64,000 nt of DNA from Chaetoceros tenuissimus. Its lineage: Eukaryota > Bacillariophyta > Thalassiosirophyceae > Chaetocerotales > Chaetocerotaceae. Made by a program: the position numbers and the translations under genes. This document shows positions 42,278-51,563 of this stretch, piece after piece (position 1 is the first letter of the stretch; every line of letters starts with the position of its first letter). The notes beneath the pieces are model-generated. The model was given only the letters and a program-made list of their open reading frames with translations. It searched no databases and had not been told where the DNA came from. Location: assembly GCA_021927905.1 (NCBI GenBank), contig BLLK01000052.1, positions 374,501 to 438,500 of the forward strand, given 5' to 3'.

Positions 42278-44116
42278 TTATGCATACGCAGCCATCGATA
42301 TTAAAAGTGCATCACTCTCCCCATTCTCTGAACATTTCTCATTTTCAACACAAAAGTCTATGGTAGAAACCATTGATTGCTCTTCTGAAAATGCAAACCA
42401 CCAAGAATCATAGATGTCCCTCCAGTTCCAGAAACATGGCCAACTATGAGGGACTCTTATTAATCTCCCATGGACGTGCTCATTATTGGAATCTATGTAA
42501 ACTTTCATCTCCTTCATATCTGAGAACCCCTCACCCATTCCAAGGAAGATAGCTCGAACGTTTTCCATTGGTTCTGCTTTTTTTGTAATACTAATTGAAG
42601 TGTAGTTGGTGCGTGAAGAATGATTACAGCATGCGATGGAGACACCGCCCCTCCTATCACCTCGAACAGGATCTTGCTTTCCAAGAATTTTTTGCTCTTC
42701 GTTAGAAGTAAACACCAACTGCTTTGACCCAGGTCGAATCCATGTATTAGTTGGCTTTTCAAGAGTGACAGTGCCCAAGGGCGATTTCCAACCCGAATCG
42801 TCACTTTGCACGATACGGTCTCTTACAAATCTCTTGTCTTCTGTATCGTTACCGCAAAACCAATTGTATTTTTCCACTGTACTCGACTTATTGGAATGAT
42901 CATGGCTGATTGAATCTATTCTCTTATCAGGACTTTTCAGTAGGTTCAATAGCAGAAAAGAAATCATCAAATGTCCTGCATTGTTAGGGTGATGCATATC
43001 AATAAGAAACAAACTCTTTTTTTCTTCAAAAGTTATTGTCTTTTGCTCGTCGAGGTAAGCTGCTGCATTGACATGGCCCACTATAAAATCAAAGTCCTTC
43101 GCCAAGGTTCTCAAGGAATGAGAGTCAAAGACTGGATTGATGATTTTGTTATCTGCATTGATATCAAAGGGAGCTTTCCACAAGTATAACAGTATAACCT
43201 TTGGAGGCTCTGGTGTTATCTTCTCCACCTCTTGCAACCAAGCAATCATCATGGAGCGCTCTTGTTGAATACGATCCTCCTGAGACCCGCTATCATGGTG
43301 ATACCCAAAATCATTGATTGCAAACTCCCATATCAACACATCTGTATGCAGAGGCATGAAATTTTGGCTAAACACTGCAGAATGCAATGAATGTCTATTA
43401 CCATGGCTTCTATCTGCGACATTTATCCTAAAAGATGTATCGTTCCGTAGCTCCTCTAGATACTTTGTAAAATAACTATGATATCGATTCTCTCTCTTTA
43501 TTGATCCGCCGCCAGCGGAAGCCGATCCACCATTTACAGCGATTGTGATATTCTTGGTAGATAAAGTGTCGATGAGATCGTTGTAAGTTTCTTCGTTATA
43601 GATTTGGATAATATCATTGTCAATAGGGAGAGGGAATACTTCAAACAGCTCCTTCACACCAATTTCAGTTAGAGGTGATTTTTCAGCTGTCGCTAAACTT
43701 TCCTCGATTGATATTGATGATGGGACACTAGATGTTATCGTACTATCTAATATCGTATTTAACATAGATGTATGATTCATTCCAGTCTGATTGTTGATGT
43801 TTGGCCTATTCACTGGTTTTTGTTGAAAGAAAGCTATTTCCAAAAAGTCAAATTTCAACAAGACGCAAATGATCGCTAGGAAAGATATCTGCATATAGAA
43901 AAATCTTTTAATTGGCTTCGATGAGGGGTTTTGATCATCATCAGTACCCTTGGATATCAGGTTTGAGAGTTCTTCTTGGCTATCTGGAGTAAAAAGTTGT
44001 TTCATCTCTTCTTCTTCCTCAAGAATATCATGATCATGACATGATTCTTGGTGATTAAGAACGACATTGTAATCATAGCTGTCGCTGTTATTCTTGCCAT
44101 TAGTCCCAAATATCAT
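42278..44116 (-). CDS. SGNH/GDSL-like hydrolase, type II membrane protein (612 aa)
   Basis: A single exon. A cytosolic acidic head (EEEEEMKQLF) precedes a membrane helix (FYMQISFLAIICVLLKF, about 72-90) and a luminal SGNH hydrolase domain. The blocks are in order: GGSASAGGGSIKRENRYHSY (block I Ser), WEFAINDFGYHH (block III Asn-Asp), and FLIDMHHPNNAGHLM (block V, with the DxxH-like pair). Members of this superfamily remove or transfer acetyl and other acyl groups from polysaccharides and lipids. The Golgi-type topology suggests polysaccharide O-acyl editing, which is inference. After the catalytic domain a Cys-containing beta-rich region follows (ACCNHSSRTNY, VHGRLIRVPHSW), perhaps for binding. 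It is divergent from STELLO-like copy 2 with only 427 bp between start codons. Confidence 0.78.
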   Translation of the reverse strand: MIFGTNGKNNSDSYDYNVVLNHQESCHDHDILEEEEEMKQLFTPDSQEELSNLISKGTDDDQNPSSKPIKRFFYMQISFLAIICVLLKFDFLEIAFFQQKPVNRPNINNQTGMNHTSMLNTILDSTITSSVPSSISIEESLATAEKSPLTEIGVKELFEVFPLPIDNDIIQIYNEETYNDLIDTLSTKNITIAVNGGSASAGGGSIKRENRYHSYFTKYLEELRNDTSFRINVADRSHGNRHSLHSAVFSQNFMPLHTDVLIWEFAINDFGYHHDSGSQEDRIQQERSMMIAWLQEVEKITPEPPKVILLYLWKAPFDINADNKIINPVFDSHSLRTLAKDFDFIVGHVNAAAYLDEQKTITFEEKKSLFLIDMHHPNNAGHLMISFLLLNLLKSPDKRIDSISHDHSNKSSTVEKYNWFCGNDTEDKRFVRDRIVQSDDSGWKSPLGTVTLEKPTNTWIRPGSKQLVFTSNEEQKILGKQDPVRGDRRGGVSIACCNHSSRTNYTSISITKKAEPMENVRAIFLGMGEGFSDMKEMKVYIDSNNEHVHGRLIRVPHSWPCFWNWRDIYDSWWFAFSEEQSMVSTIDFCVENEKCSENGESDALLISMAAYA

Positions 44117-44543
44117 GTTTAATTAGTTAAGACGCAAAGGAATCTTCTACTTATTGTAATTTTTGTAGAAAATCATTACAAAAGCCGGTCGATGAAATCT
44201 TGACCAGCCCCAACGGCTATGAAAATTATTGAGAGCACAGAAGAGCAATCCGTGTACCTACTGCACATACGTTCAATTTTGTGCCAATTTTCAGAACGGT
44301 TATTCATAGGTTTATATTACTAAATTAGATCAAATATTACTAATTTGGTATCACATGCCGAAACGACATGTCTTGATTCAATTCAAAAAAATGTGAGAAG
44401 AAAAAACGAATAAAAAGTAAAGCAAGAACGGATGTAGAGCTTTTCATAAGGACACATCGTAGAGACTCAATAATCGTTTTACCATTCACAAGAAGGAGTC
44501 CAGAATATTTATATAAAAATATATTAAAATCAAGAAAACAAGC
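44117..44543. promoter_or_regulatory. Divergent promoter region of the SGNH hydrolase and STELLO-like copy 2
   Basis: 427 bp between two divergent ATGs. The 130 bp next to copy 2 (from about 44415: gcaagaacgg, tagagctttt, agtccagaat, atcaagaaa) match the sequence upstream of copy 3 at about 48647-48799, so the duplication included the proximal promoter. No TATA box is certain. Confidence 0.5.
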
Positions 44544-47105
44544 ATGATTGAAAACGACGTGTTTCAAAAGAATGGAATTATTCTACAACGAAGAATTTCA
44601 AAATGGGCTGTAATAGGAGTTGCTACATTCATAGCCATTGCCTATTACTTTGTTTTGGATACATATCTTACTGATTCGGAAAACGACCAAATGGGGAAGG
44701 TGAGAGTTGCCTTGAAGAATTCAGTCAACTCGGCGACAGGAAAAGTCTTCCAAGGAGAACAGATCCGATCCTTTACTGGTCCTCGATTATATCTTGCAAA
44801 GAATGGAGTACAAGAAAAGAAAGAGAATACGGACAAGCTTCTCTCTGCAAATGGTGCATCTTGTACAAAGTGGGGAGTTGTCACGACCATCTTTGAACCT
44901 TCCTTCGCTATCAAACGTGCTGCTGACTTGCCGTCGTGGTGCTTAGTTATCGTAGCAGATACAAAAACTCCAAAGAACTATATGCAGCTTCTCAAAGAAT
45001 TATACGAGAAGCAAGACTTAAATGATGAATACATGATGTCTGGAACTGGAAATGATGCAGACAGTGAAGATGATAAGGACGAACAAAATATTGATGATGA
45101 CATTATAAATCCTATCGAGTTGAACAATGTATTCTTCTTTTCTGTTGAGAAACAAAAGGAATGGGAAAAATCTAATGGAAAAGTAGGACAGTTCGTACGT
45201 TCCATGCCTTGGCGACACTTTTGTAGAAAGAATCTAGGGTATCTATTTGCCATACTACATGGTGCAGAAACTATATTTGACTTTGATGATGATAATTTCA
45301 TCAAAATGAACAAGAATGCAAATACTCCAGTGAATATACTTCCACAGAATACTGATCCGTCAACTGGTGAGACTGTACTACCAAATGTATCCATCGTGAG
45401 TCAAGGTCCACATGTATTCAATCATCATCCAGTTATGAAACCTTCATTTGATGGAACATCATGGGCAAGAGGCTTTCCACTTGATTTGCTTCAGAAAGAG
45501 TCGACTCATGGTGAAGTTGTGTTCACGAAAGATATTCCGTATCAAGGAGCAAAAGAAGAGATTGGCGTCATTCAGTACTTGGCTGATGGAAATCCTGATA
45601 TTGATGCCATACATCGTTTGGAGAAGCCACTACCAATGACATTTGATAATAGCAACACTGCAACTCCTGTCTTGGTGCCCAAACATTCCTATGCTCCATA
45701 CAATGCACAAGCTACTATCCATACCTACAATGCATTTTGGGCTACGATACTTCCATCTACCGTACAAGGTCGAGTATCGGATATCTGGCGATCCTACTTT
45801 GCACAATGTATCTTTGCAGATGCAGGTTTGCGTTTGGTATTTGCTCCTCCTAAGATCATACAGTTTCGAAGTGATCATAACTACCTAGGTGACTTTGAGG
45901 CAGAGCACGACTTGTATGCCAAGAGTGGTAAGCTACTTGAGTATTTAAAGCAATGGGATCATCCAGATGCAGATGATATTCCGAAAAGAATGGAGGCATT
46001 GTGGATTGATTTATATGAAAGAGGATATATCGAGAAAGACGATGTGACTGCAGTGCAGAAATGGCTGCAAGCATTGGATGAGATTGGATATGAGTTTCCA
46101 CCTCTCAAGAGAAGATTTCGCAATGTTGCAATGATGGGACAATTCAATTATCCGACTCCAGCTCGTGATGTGATATTTTGGGCTCAGAAGCAGAAGGAAA
46201 CATTTGATACTGTAACTGCAGCAGGGCCATTCTCTGACGATGTTGCGAAGGTCTTGAAAGAAAGTGATGTAGATTTCATACAATATGAGCAAGAAGAACA
46301 TCCAGGATTTATCAAACCTTATGAGAATCTTGCATCTATGCTTATGCGCTACAAAGACTCATCAAAGATTGAAGGGGTGTTGTATGCGCATGATGATGCG
46401 CTTTTGAATTTTTCGAGTTTATCGCAGGGCATGTATCCTTTCCCTTCAGAGCAGATGCTTGGAACTTTTGAGTATAAAAGCTATCGTGACTATGGTAGTT
46501 TGGAAATGTGGAGCGAGGAAAGGAGAATGTATCGCAAACAAACGTATAGAATCTATCAGAACGGATTTTTTGGTAATCTCGATTTGAATGACAAGACACA
46601 TAATGATCTTGACAGTTTATTGACTGTTCATAAAAAGTGGTACAATGAAAAGTATAACGAGTGTACAAAAGGTCAGATAAGTCTAACGAAAGATCCTGCA
46701 TTTGCTCGATTTCTGGAGAAAGATGGCTCTTTTTTGGTTCCCCGATTTGTACAGAGTGATATGCTGTTTATGCCAACAGCCTTTGCTGAGCATTTCGCGG
46801 AAGGAGCTGAACTTCACAAAAGGCACAATATTTGGTTAGAGTGTGCAGTTCCAAATATTGTGGATATGATTCACCAGCAAAATGAAGAATCCTTTTCATG
46901 GAGAAAAATCAATCTTTGTACCGAATTCAAGAATGATAAAATTCGCAAATATGGTAAGAACCTTATTGATTTCTGCATGAGTAAGGATGATGCGAAAGGA
47001 AAAGAATTTGGAGTGTTTCATCCTGTCAAGATGATGCGCGAAGGACTCAAGGAATACGATAGACTTTTGGATTGGATCAATCTGGACCAATGGGAAGGAT
47101 TTTAA
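44544..47105 (+). CDS. STELLO-like glycosyltransferase (DUF288), copy 2 (853 aa)
   Basis: Same architecture as the gene at 37742-40372: membrane anchor (AVIGVATFIAIAYYFVLDTY), DUF288 blocks CTKWGVVTTIFEPS and MPWRHFCRKN, acidic motif D248-D250 in FDFDDDN, and a C-terminal half with YAHDDALLNFSS. It is an intact frame. Most blocks are identical to copies 1 and 3. It differs by a shorter acidic insert (DADSEDDKDEQNIDDD), a shorter linker after the anchor (VQEKKENTDKLLS), and its own C-terminus (LLDWINLDQWEGF) shared with copy 3. Of the three copies this one and copy 1 look functional. Its 3' flank matches that of copy 3 for about 35 bp past the stop. Confidence 0.86.
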   Translation: MIENDVFQKNGIILQRRISKWAVIGVATFIAIAYYFVLDTYLTDSENDQMGKVRVALKNSVNSATGKVFQGEQIRSFTGPRLYLAKNGVQEKKENTDKLLSANGASCTKWGVVTTIFEPSFAIKRAADLPSWCLVIVADTKTPKNYMQLLKELYEKQDLNDEYMMSGTGNDADSEDDKDEQNIDDDIINPIELNNVFFFSVEKQKEWEKSNGKVGQFVRSMPWRHFCRKNLGYLFAILHGAETIFDFDDDNFIKMNKNANTPVNILPQNTDPSTGETVLPNVSIVSQGPHVFNHHPVMKPSFDGTSWARGFPLDLLQKESTHGEVVFTKDIPYQGAKEEIGVIQYLADGNPDIDAIHRLEKPLPMTFDNSNTATPVLVPKHSYAPYNAQATIHTYNAFWATILPSTVQGRVSDIWRSYFAQCIFADAGLRLVFAPPKIIQFRSDHNYLGDFEAEHDLYAKSGKLLEYLKQWDHPDADDIPKRMEALWIDLYERGYIEKDDVTAVQKWLQALDEIGYEFPPLKRRFRNVAMMGQFNYPTPARDVIFWAQKQKETFDTVTAAGPFSDDVAKVLKESDVDFIQYEQEEHPGFIKPYENLASMLMRYKDSSKIEGVLYAHDDALLNFSSLSQGMYPFPSEQMLGTFEYKSYRDYGSLEMWSEERRMYRKQTYRIYQNGFFGNLDLNDKTHNDLDSLLTVHKKWYNEKYNECTKGQISLTKDPAFARFLEKDGSFLVPRFVQSDMLFMPTAFAEHFAEGAELHKRHNIWLECAVPNIVDMIHQQNEESFSWRKINLCTEFKNDKIRKYGKNLIDFCMSKDDAKGKEFGVFHPVKMMREGLKEYDRLLDWINLDQWEGF

Positions 47106-47380
47106 CAAAGAGACAATCTGAATTATTGCCAATAGGAGTGCAATCATCATCGTAGCAATGTCTATCACCCTGGATGTCAAAAGAGAGTCGAGTCGTAAAA
47201 TGTTAGCAGCCAAGCACTGGAAAATTAGAATGAACAAATGCAAGAATAGGATGCCGTATACTGAGACGAGAATATATAATCTTTTTATAATTATACAGCT
47301 GTAAACATTTTCAATTAAATCCGCCCATTGCAGATTGCTGATAGCAGAGCAGGATGAAGCCGAATAATTACTCGCGATGT

Positions 47381-47818
47381 TTATCTTATAACGGTCTCTC
47401 CTCCACCGTGATACTTTGCCCAAATTACCTTTGTGATCCTTTCATCAAATGCTTTCATGTTTGACCACTTATACACGGTAACCTCCTTTAGGGAGGGACA
47501 CTCATAAAATACAAAATCCCCAAGTTTGCAACGTTGACGGAGATCATCAAAAGTAACTTCACTGAGACTAGAGCAACCATAGAAAGCTTTCTCTAGAATA
47601 CTTACACATTGAGACATTACAACCACTTTTTTGAGGTTTTTGCAGTTCTTGAAGGTCTCCGGATCAACCCATTCCACAAAAAGCCATATTACTTCCCATG
47701 ATTGTCTCTCTTGTTCATTATGAATGTTCACACGTCGCGCACCAGGAGCCATATATCGGATGTCATGCCTACTAAAATAAACTACAACAGCGTTATCGCC
47801 AGGTTTGGTTAGACTCAT
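47381..47818 (-). CDS. Leucine-rich repeat protein, BspA-like (LRR_5) (145 aa)
   Basis: A small single-exon protein with the LRR_5/BspA pattern: TFKNCKNLKKVVVMSQCV, KAFYGCSSLSEVTFDDLR and VFYECPSLKEVTVYKWSN, each about 23 residues with the C-x-x-L-x-x-[VI] core. The head (AVVVYFSRHDIRYMAPGARRVNI) and the closing ITKVIWAKYHGGGETVIR are seen in many short diatom LRR_5 proteins. There is no signal peptide. BspA-like repeats are protein-interaction modules; partner unknown. The start at 47818 lies 55 bp from a 3 x 197-bp tandem repeat, which therefore forms its upstream region. Confidence 0.75.
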   Translation of the reverse strand: MSLTKPGDNAVVVYFSRHDIRYMAPGARRVNIHNEQERQSWEVIWLFVEWVDPETFKNCKNLKKVVVMSQCVSILEKAFYGCSSLSEVTFDDLRQRCKLGDFVFYECPSLKEVTVYKWSNMKAFDERITKVIWAKYHGGGETVIR

Positions 47819-47873
47819 ACTGATTGATTTATGAGTAGTATACTTTGTTTATGTTTGTGGCTGGCTGGTTCAT

Positions 47874-48465
47874 GAGCTGAGATTGGAATTCTTTTTCGAT
47901 GGTGTGACACCAGAATTCTGAATTCTGTTTTTCTGTTTTGATTTGAAAAGAGAAAAAGAAAAGAAGGGAAGGGAAGAGAAAGGTCGCAATGACGTCACGC
48001 AACAACGGTAACCAACAGCACCAGCACCAAACACATATCTATCATCGAAATAGAGTTGATAGCTACTCGTGAGCTGAGATTGGAATTCTTTTTCGATGGT
48101 GTGACACCAGAATTCTGAATTCTGTTTTTCTGTTTTGATTTGAAAAGAGAAAAAGAAAAGAAGGGAAGGGAAGAGAAAGGTCGCAATGACGTCACGCAAC
48201 AACGGTAACCAACAGCACCAGCACCAAACACATATCTATCATCGAAATAGAGTTGATAGCTACTCGTGAGCTGAGATTGGAATTCTTTTTCGATGGTGTG
48301 ACACCAGAATTCTGAATTCTGTTTTTCTGTTTTTGATTTGAAAAGAGAAAAAGAAAAGAAGGGAAGGGAAGAGAAAGGTCGCAATGACGTCACGCAACAA
48401 CGGTAACCAACAGCACCAGCACCAAACACATATCTATCATCGAAATAGAGTTGATAGCTACTCGT
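47874..48465. repeat. Three tandem copies of a 197-bp unit
   Basis: Units 47874-48070, 48071-48267 and 48268-48465 (the last has one extra T). They look identical otherwise, so the array is recent. Each holds gaattctgaattctg, a purine-rich tract (agaagggaagggaagagaaa) and a TGACGTCA palindrome. The array lies between the LRR gene (-) and STELLO-like copy 3 (+). Frames read across it on the minus strand (GYRCCVTSLRPFSSLPFF repeats) are by-products of the repetition. Confidence 0.9.
47990..48392. promoter_or_regulatory. Three TGACGTCA sites, one per 197-bp repeat unit
   Basis: Exact palindromes at 47990-47997, 48187-48194 and 48385-48392. They match the CRE/bZIP consensus. They lie 170-575 bp upstream of the LRR gene start and 410-810 bp upstream of STELLO-like copy 3. 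A regulatory role is inference. Confidence 0.4.
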
Positions 48466-48799
48466 AAAATGAACTTTTTAAAGGTATTCGGAAAAATAGT
48501 AATACTGCTAGCAATAAGTATTGGCTGTAGAGGAAGATTTCAGCCGCATCTATTCTTTTTAGTTACCAAATGGATTCATACTCTGGGCTCTCACGGGTCA
48601 TCCATTACCTCCTTTCATAATTCCAGGTCCATTTGAGGAAGGCAAAAAGTAGCAAGAACGGCGAAAGTAGAGCTTTTATGATGTATGATAAGAACTCATC
48701 GTATAAAGATGCACTATCATCGTTTCTGATTCTACCATTATTCACACAAAGAAGTCCAGAATATTCATATTGAAACATTTTGAAATCAAGAAAGCAAGC
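48466..48799. other. Upstream region of STELLO-like copy 3 (334 bp)
   Basis: The 3' half (from about 48647) is a diverged copy of the promoter of copy 2. The 5' half contains a short frame from 48469 (MNFLKVFGKIVILLAISIG) that looks like a signal peptide but leads to no recognisable protein; it may be the remnant of a gene interrupted by the duplication. Confidence 0.4.
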
Positions 48800-51422
48800 A
48801 TGATTCAAAACGATGTGTTTCAAAAAAAAATGGGTTAATTCTACAACGAAGAATTTCAAAATGGACTGTAATAGGAGCTGCTACATTCATAGCTATTTCC
48901 TATTATTTTGTTTTGGATACATATCTTACTGATACGGAAAACGACCAAATGGGGAAGGTGAGAGTTGCCTTGAAGAATTCAGTCAACTCGGCAACAGGAA
49001 AAGTTTTCCAAGGAGAACAGATCCGATCCTTTACTGGTCCTCGCTTGTATCTTGCAAAGAATGGACATGACAAGAAAGAAAGCAAACAAAAGAATACTTT
49101 TATAAAGAAGAACAACAAGACGACTTTTGAGAAGAAGCTTTTATCTACAGACCCAAATGGTGCATCTTGTACAAAGTGGGGAGTAGTCACGACCATCTTT
49201 GAACCTTCATTCGCTATCAAACGTGCTGCTGACTTGCCATCATGGTGCTTAGTTGTCGTAGCAGATACAAAAACTCCAAAGAACTATATGCACCTTCTCA
49301 AAGAATTATACGAGAAGCAAGACTTGGATGATGAATTCATGATGTCTGGAAGAAATGCAAATGATGTAGACAGTGAAGACGAACAAAACATTGACGATGA
49401 TGATGTCAACAATAATGATACTTCCACCAGTCCTATCGAGTTGAACAATGTATTCTTCTTTTCTGTGGAGAAACAAAAAGAATGGGAAAAATCTAATGGA
49501 AAAGTAGGACAGTTCGTACGCTCCATGCCTTGGCGACACTTTTGTAGAAAGAATCTAGGGTATCTATTTGCGATACTGCAGAAAATATATTTGACTTTGA
49601 CGATGATAATTTCATCAAAATGGATAAGAATATAAACACTCCAGTAAACATATTTCCACAGAATATAGATGCATCAACTGGAGAGACTGTGCTGCCAAAT
49701 GTCTCGATCGTGAGTCAGGGTCCACATGTATTTAATCATCATCCAGTGATGAAACCTTCATTTGATGGAACATCATGGGCAAGAGGCTTTCCACTTGATT
49801 TGCTACAGAAAGAAGAGTCGACTCATGGTGAAGTTGTGTTCACAAAAGATATTCCGTATCAAGGAGCAAAAGAAGAGATTGGCGTCATTCAGTACTTGGC
49901 TGATGGAAATCCTGATATTGATGCCATACATCGTTTGGAGAAGCCACTACCAATGACATTTGATAATAGCGATTCAGCAACTCCTGTCTTGGTGCCCAAA
50001 CATTCCTATGCTCCATACAATGCACAAGCTACTATCCATACCTACAATGCATTTTGGGCTACGATACTTCCATCTACTGTACCAGGTCGAGTATCGGATA
50101 TCTGGCGATCCTACTTTGCACAATGTATCTTTGCAGATGCAGGATTGCGTTTGGTATTTGCTCCTCCTAAGATCATACAGTTTCGAAGTGATCATAACTA
50201 TCTAGGTGACTTTGAGGCAGAGCACGACTTGTATTCCAAGAGTGGTAAGCTGCTTGAGTATTTACAGCAATGGGATCATCCTGACGCAGATGATATTCCG
50301 AAAAGAATGGAGGCATTGTGGATTGATTTGTATGAGAGAGGATATATCGAGAAAGAGGATGTAATTGCTGTTCAGAAATGGTTGCAAGCACTGGATGAAA
50401 TTGGGTATGAGTTTCCACCTCTCAAGAGAAGATTTCGCAATGTTGCAATGATGGGACAGTTCAATTATCCGACTCCAGCTCGTGATGTGATATTTTGGGC
50501 TCAGAAGCAGAAAGAAACCTTTGATACTGTAACTGCAGCAGGGCCATTCTCTGATGATGTTGCGAAGGTCTTGAAAGAAAGTGATCTAGATTTCATACAA
50601 TATGAGCAAGAAGAACATCCAGGATTTATCAAACCTTATGAGAATCTTGCATCTATGCTTATGCGCTACAAAGACTCATCACGGATTGAAGGGGTGTTGT
50701 ATGCGCATGATGATGCGCTTTTGAATTTTTCGAGTTTATCGCAGGGCATGTATCCTTTCCCTTCAGAGCAGATGCTTGGAACTTTTGAGTATAAAAGCTA
50801 TCGTGACTATGGTAGTTTTGAAATGTGGAGCGAGGAAAGGAGAATGTATCGCAAACAAACGTATAGAATCTATCAGAACGGAACTTTTGGTAATCTCGAT
50901 TTGAATGACAAGACACATAATGATCTTGACAGTTTATTGACTGTTCATAAAAAGTGGTACAATGAAAAGTATAACGAGTGTACAAAAGGTCAGATAAGTC
51001 TAACGAAAGATCCTGCATTTGCTCGATTTCTGGAGAAAGATGGCTCTTTTTTGGTTCCCCGATTTGTACAGAGTGATATGCTGTTTATGCCAACGGCATT
51101 TGCCGAATATTTCATAGAAGGAGCTGAACTTCACAAGAGGCACAATATTTGGTTAGAATGCGCAGTTCCAAATATTGTGGATATGATTCACCAACAAAAT
51201 CAAGAATCCTTTTCATTAAGAGAAATTGATCTTTGTACCGAATTCAAGAATAATAATATTCGCAAAGATGGTAAGAACCTTATTGATTTCTGCATGAGTA
51301 AGGATGATGCGAAAGGAAAAGAATATGGAGTGTTTCATCCTGTCAAGATGATGCGCGAAGGACTCAAGGAATACGATAGACTTTTGGATTGGATCAATCT
51401 GGACCAATGGGAAGGATTTTAA
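48800..51422 (+). pseudogene. STELLO-like glycosyltransferase (DUF288), copy 3, disrupted
   Basis: Homologous to copies 1 and 2 from the ATG at 48800 to the stop at 51422. Two disruptions are visible against copy 2. Near the N-terminus a run of nine A (48822-48830) goes with a net +2 shift and an early in-frame stop. At about 49580, seven bases corresponding to acatggt of copy 2 are missing just before the FDFDDDN motif. The homopolymer change could be a sequencing error; the 7-bp deletion is less likely to be. The remaining frames (48913-49635 and 49620-51422) are otherwise clean and nearly identical to the other copies, so decay would be very recent. The linker and acidic insert match copy 1, while the promoter, N-terminal block and C-terminus match copy 2. 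Confidence 0.75.
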
Positions 51423-51563
51423 CAAAGAGACAATCTGAATTATTGCCAATATAACATGCACAATGACACCATACATTCTGTACTATATACCATTAATTTA
51501 AAAAATGAAAATACACTGTCTTCGAAAGATGGACCCCATGACAAAATAACGTCAATACTCTCC

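Noticed and set aside
46896-47423. A 175-codon minus-strand frame with hydrophobic stretches
   Set aside because: Half of it is antisense to the 3' end of STELLO-like copy 2 and the rest is AT-rich spacer; no signal peptide or domain.
47870-48429. Minus-strand frames with GYRCCVTSLRPFSS repeats
   Set aside because: Produced by reading through the 197-bp tandem repeat. The frame changes in the third unit because of one extra T.
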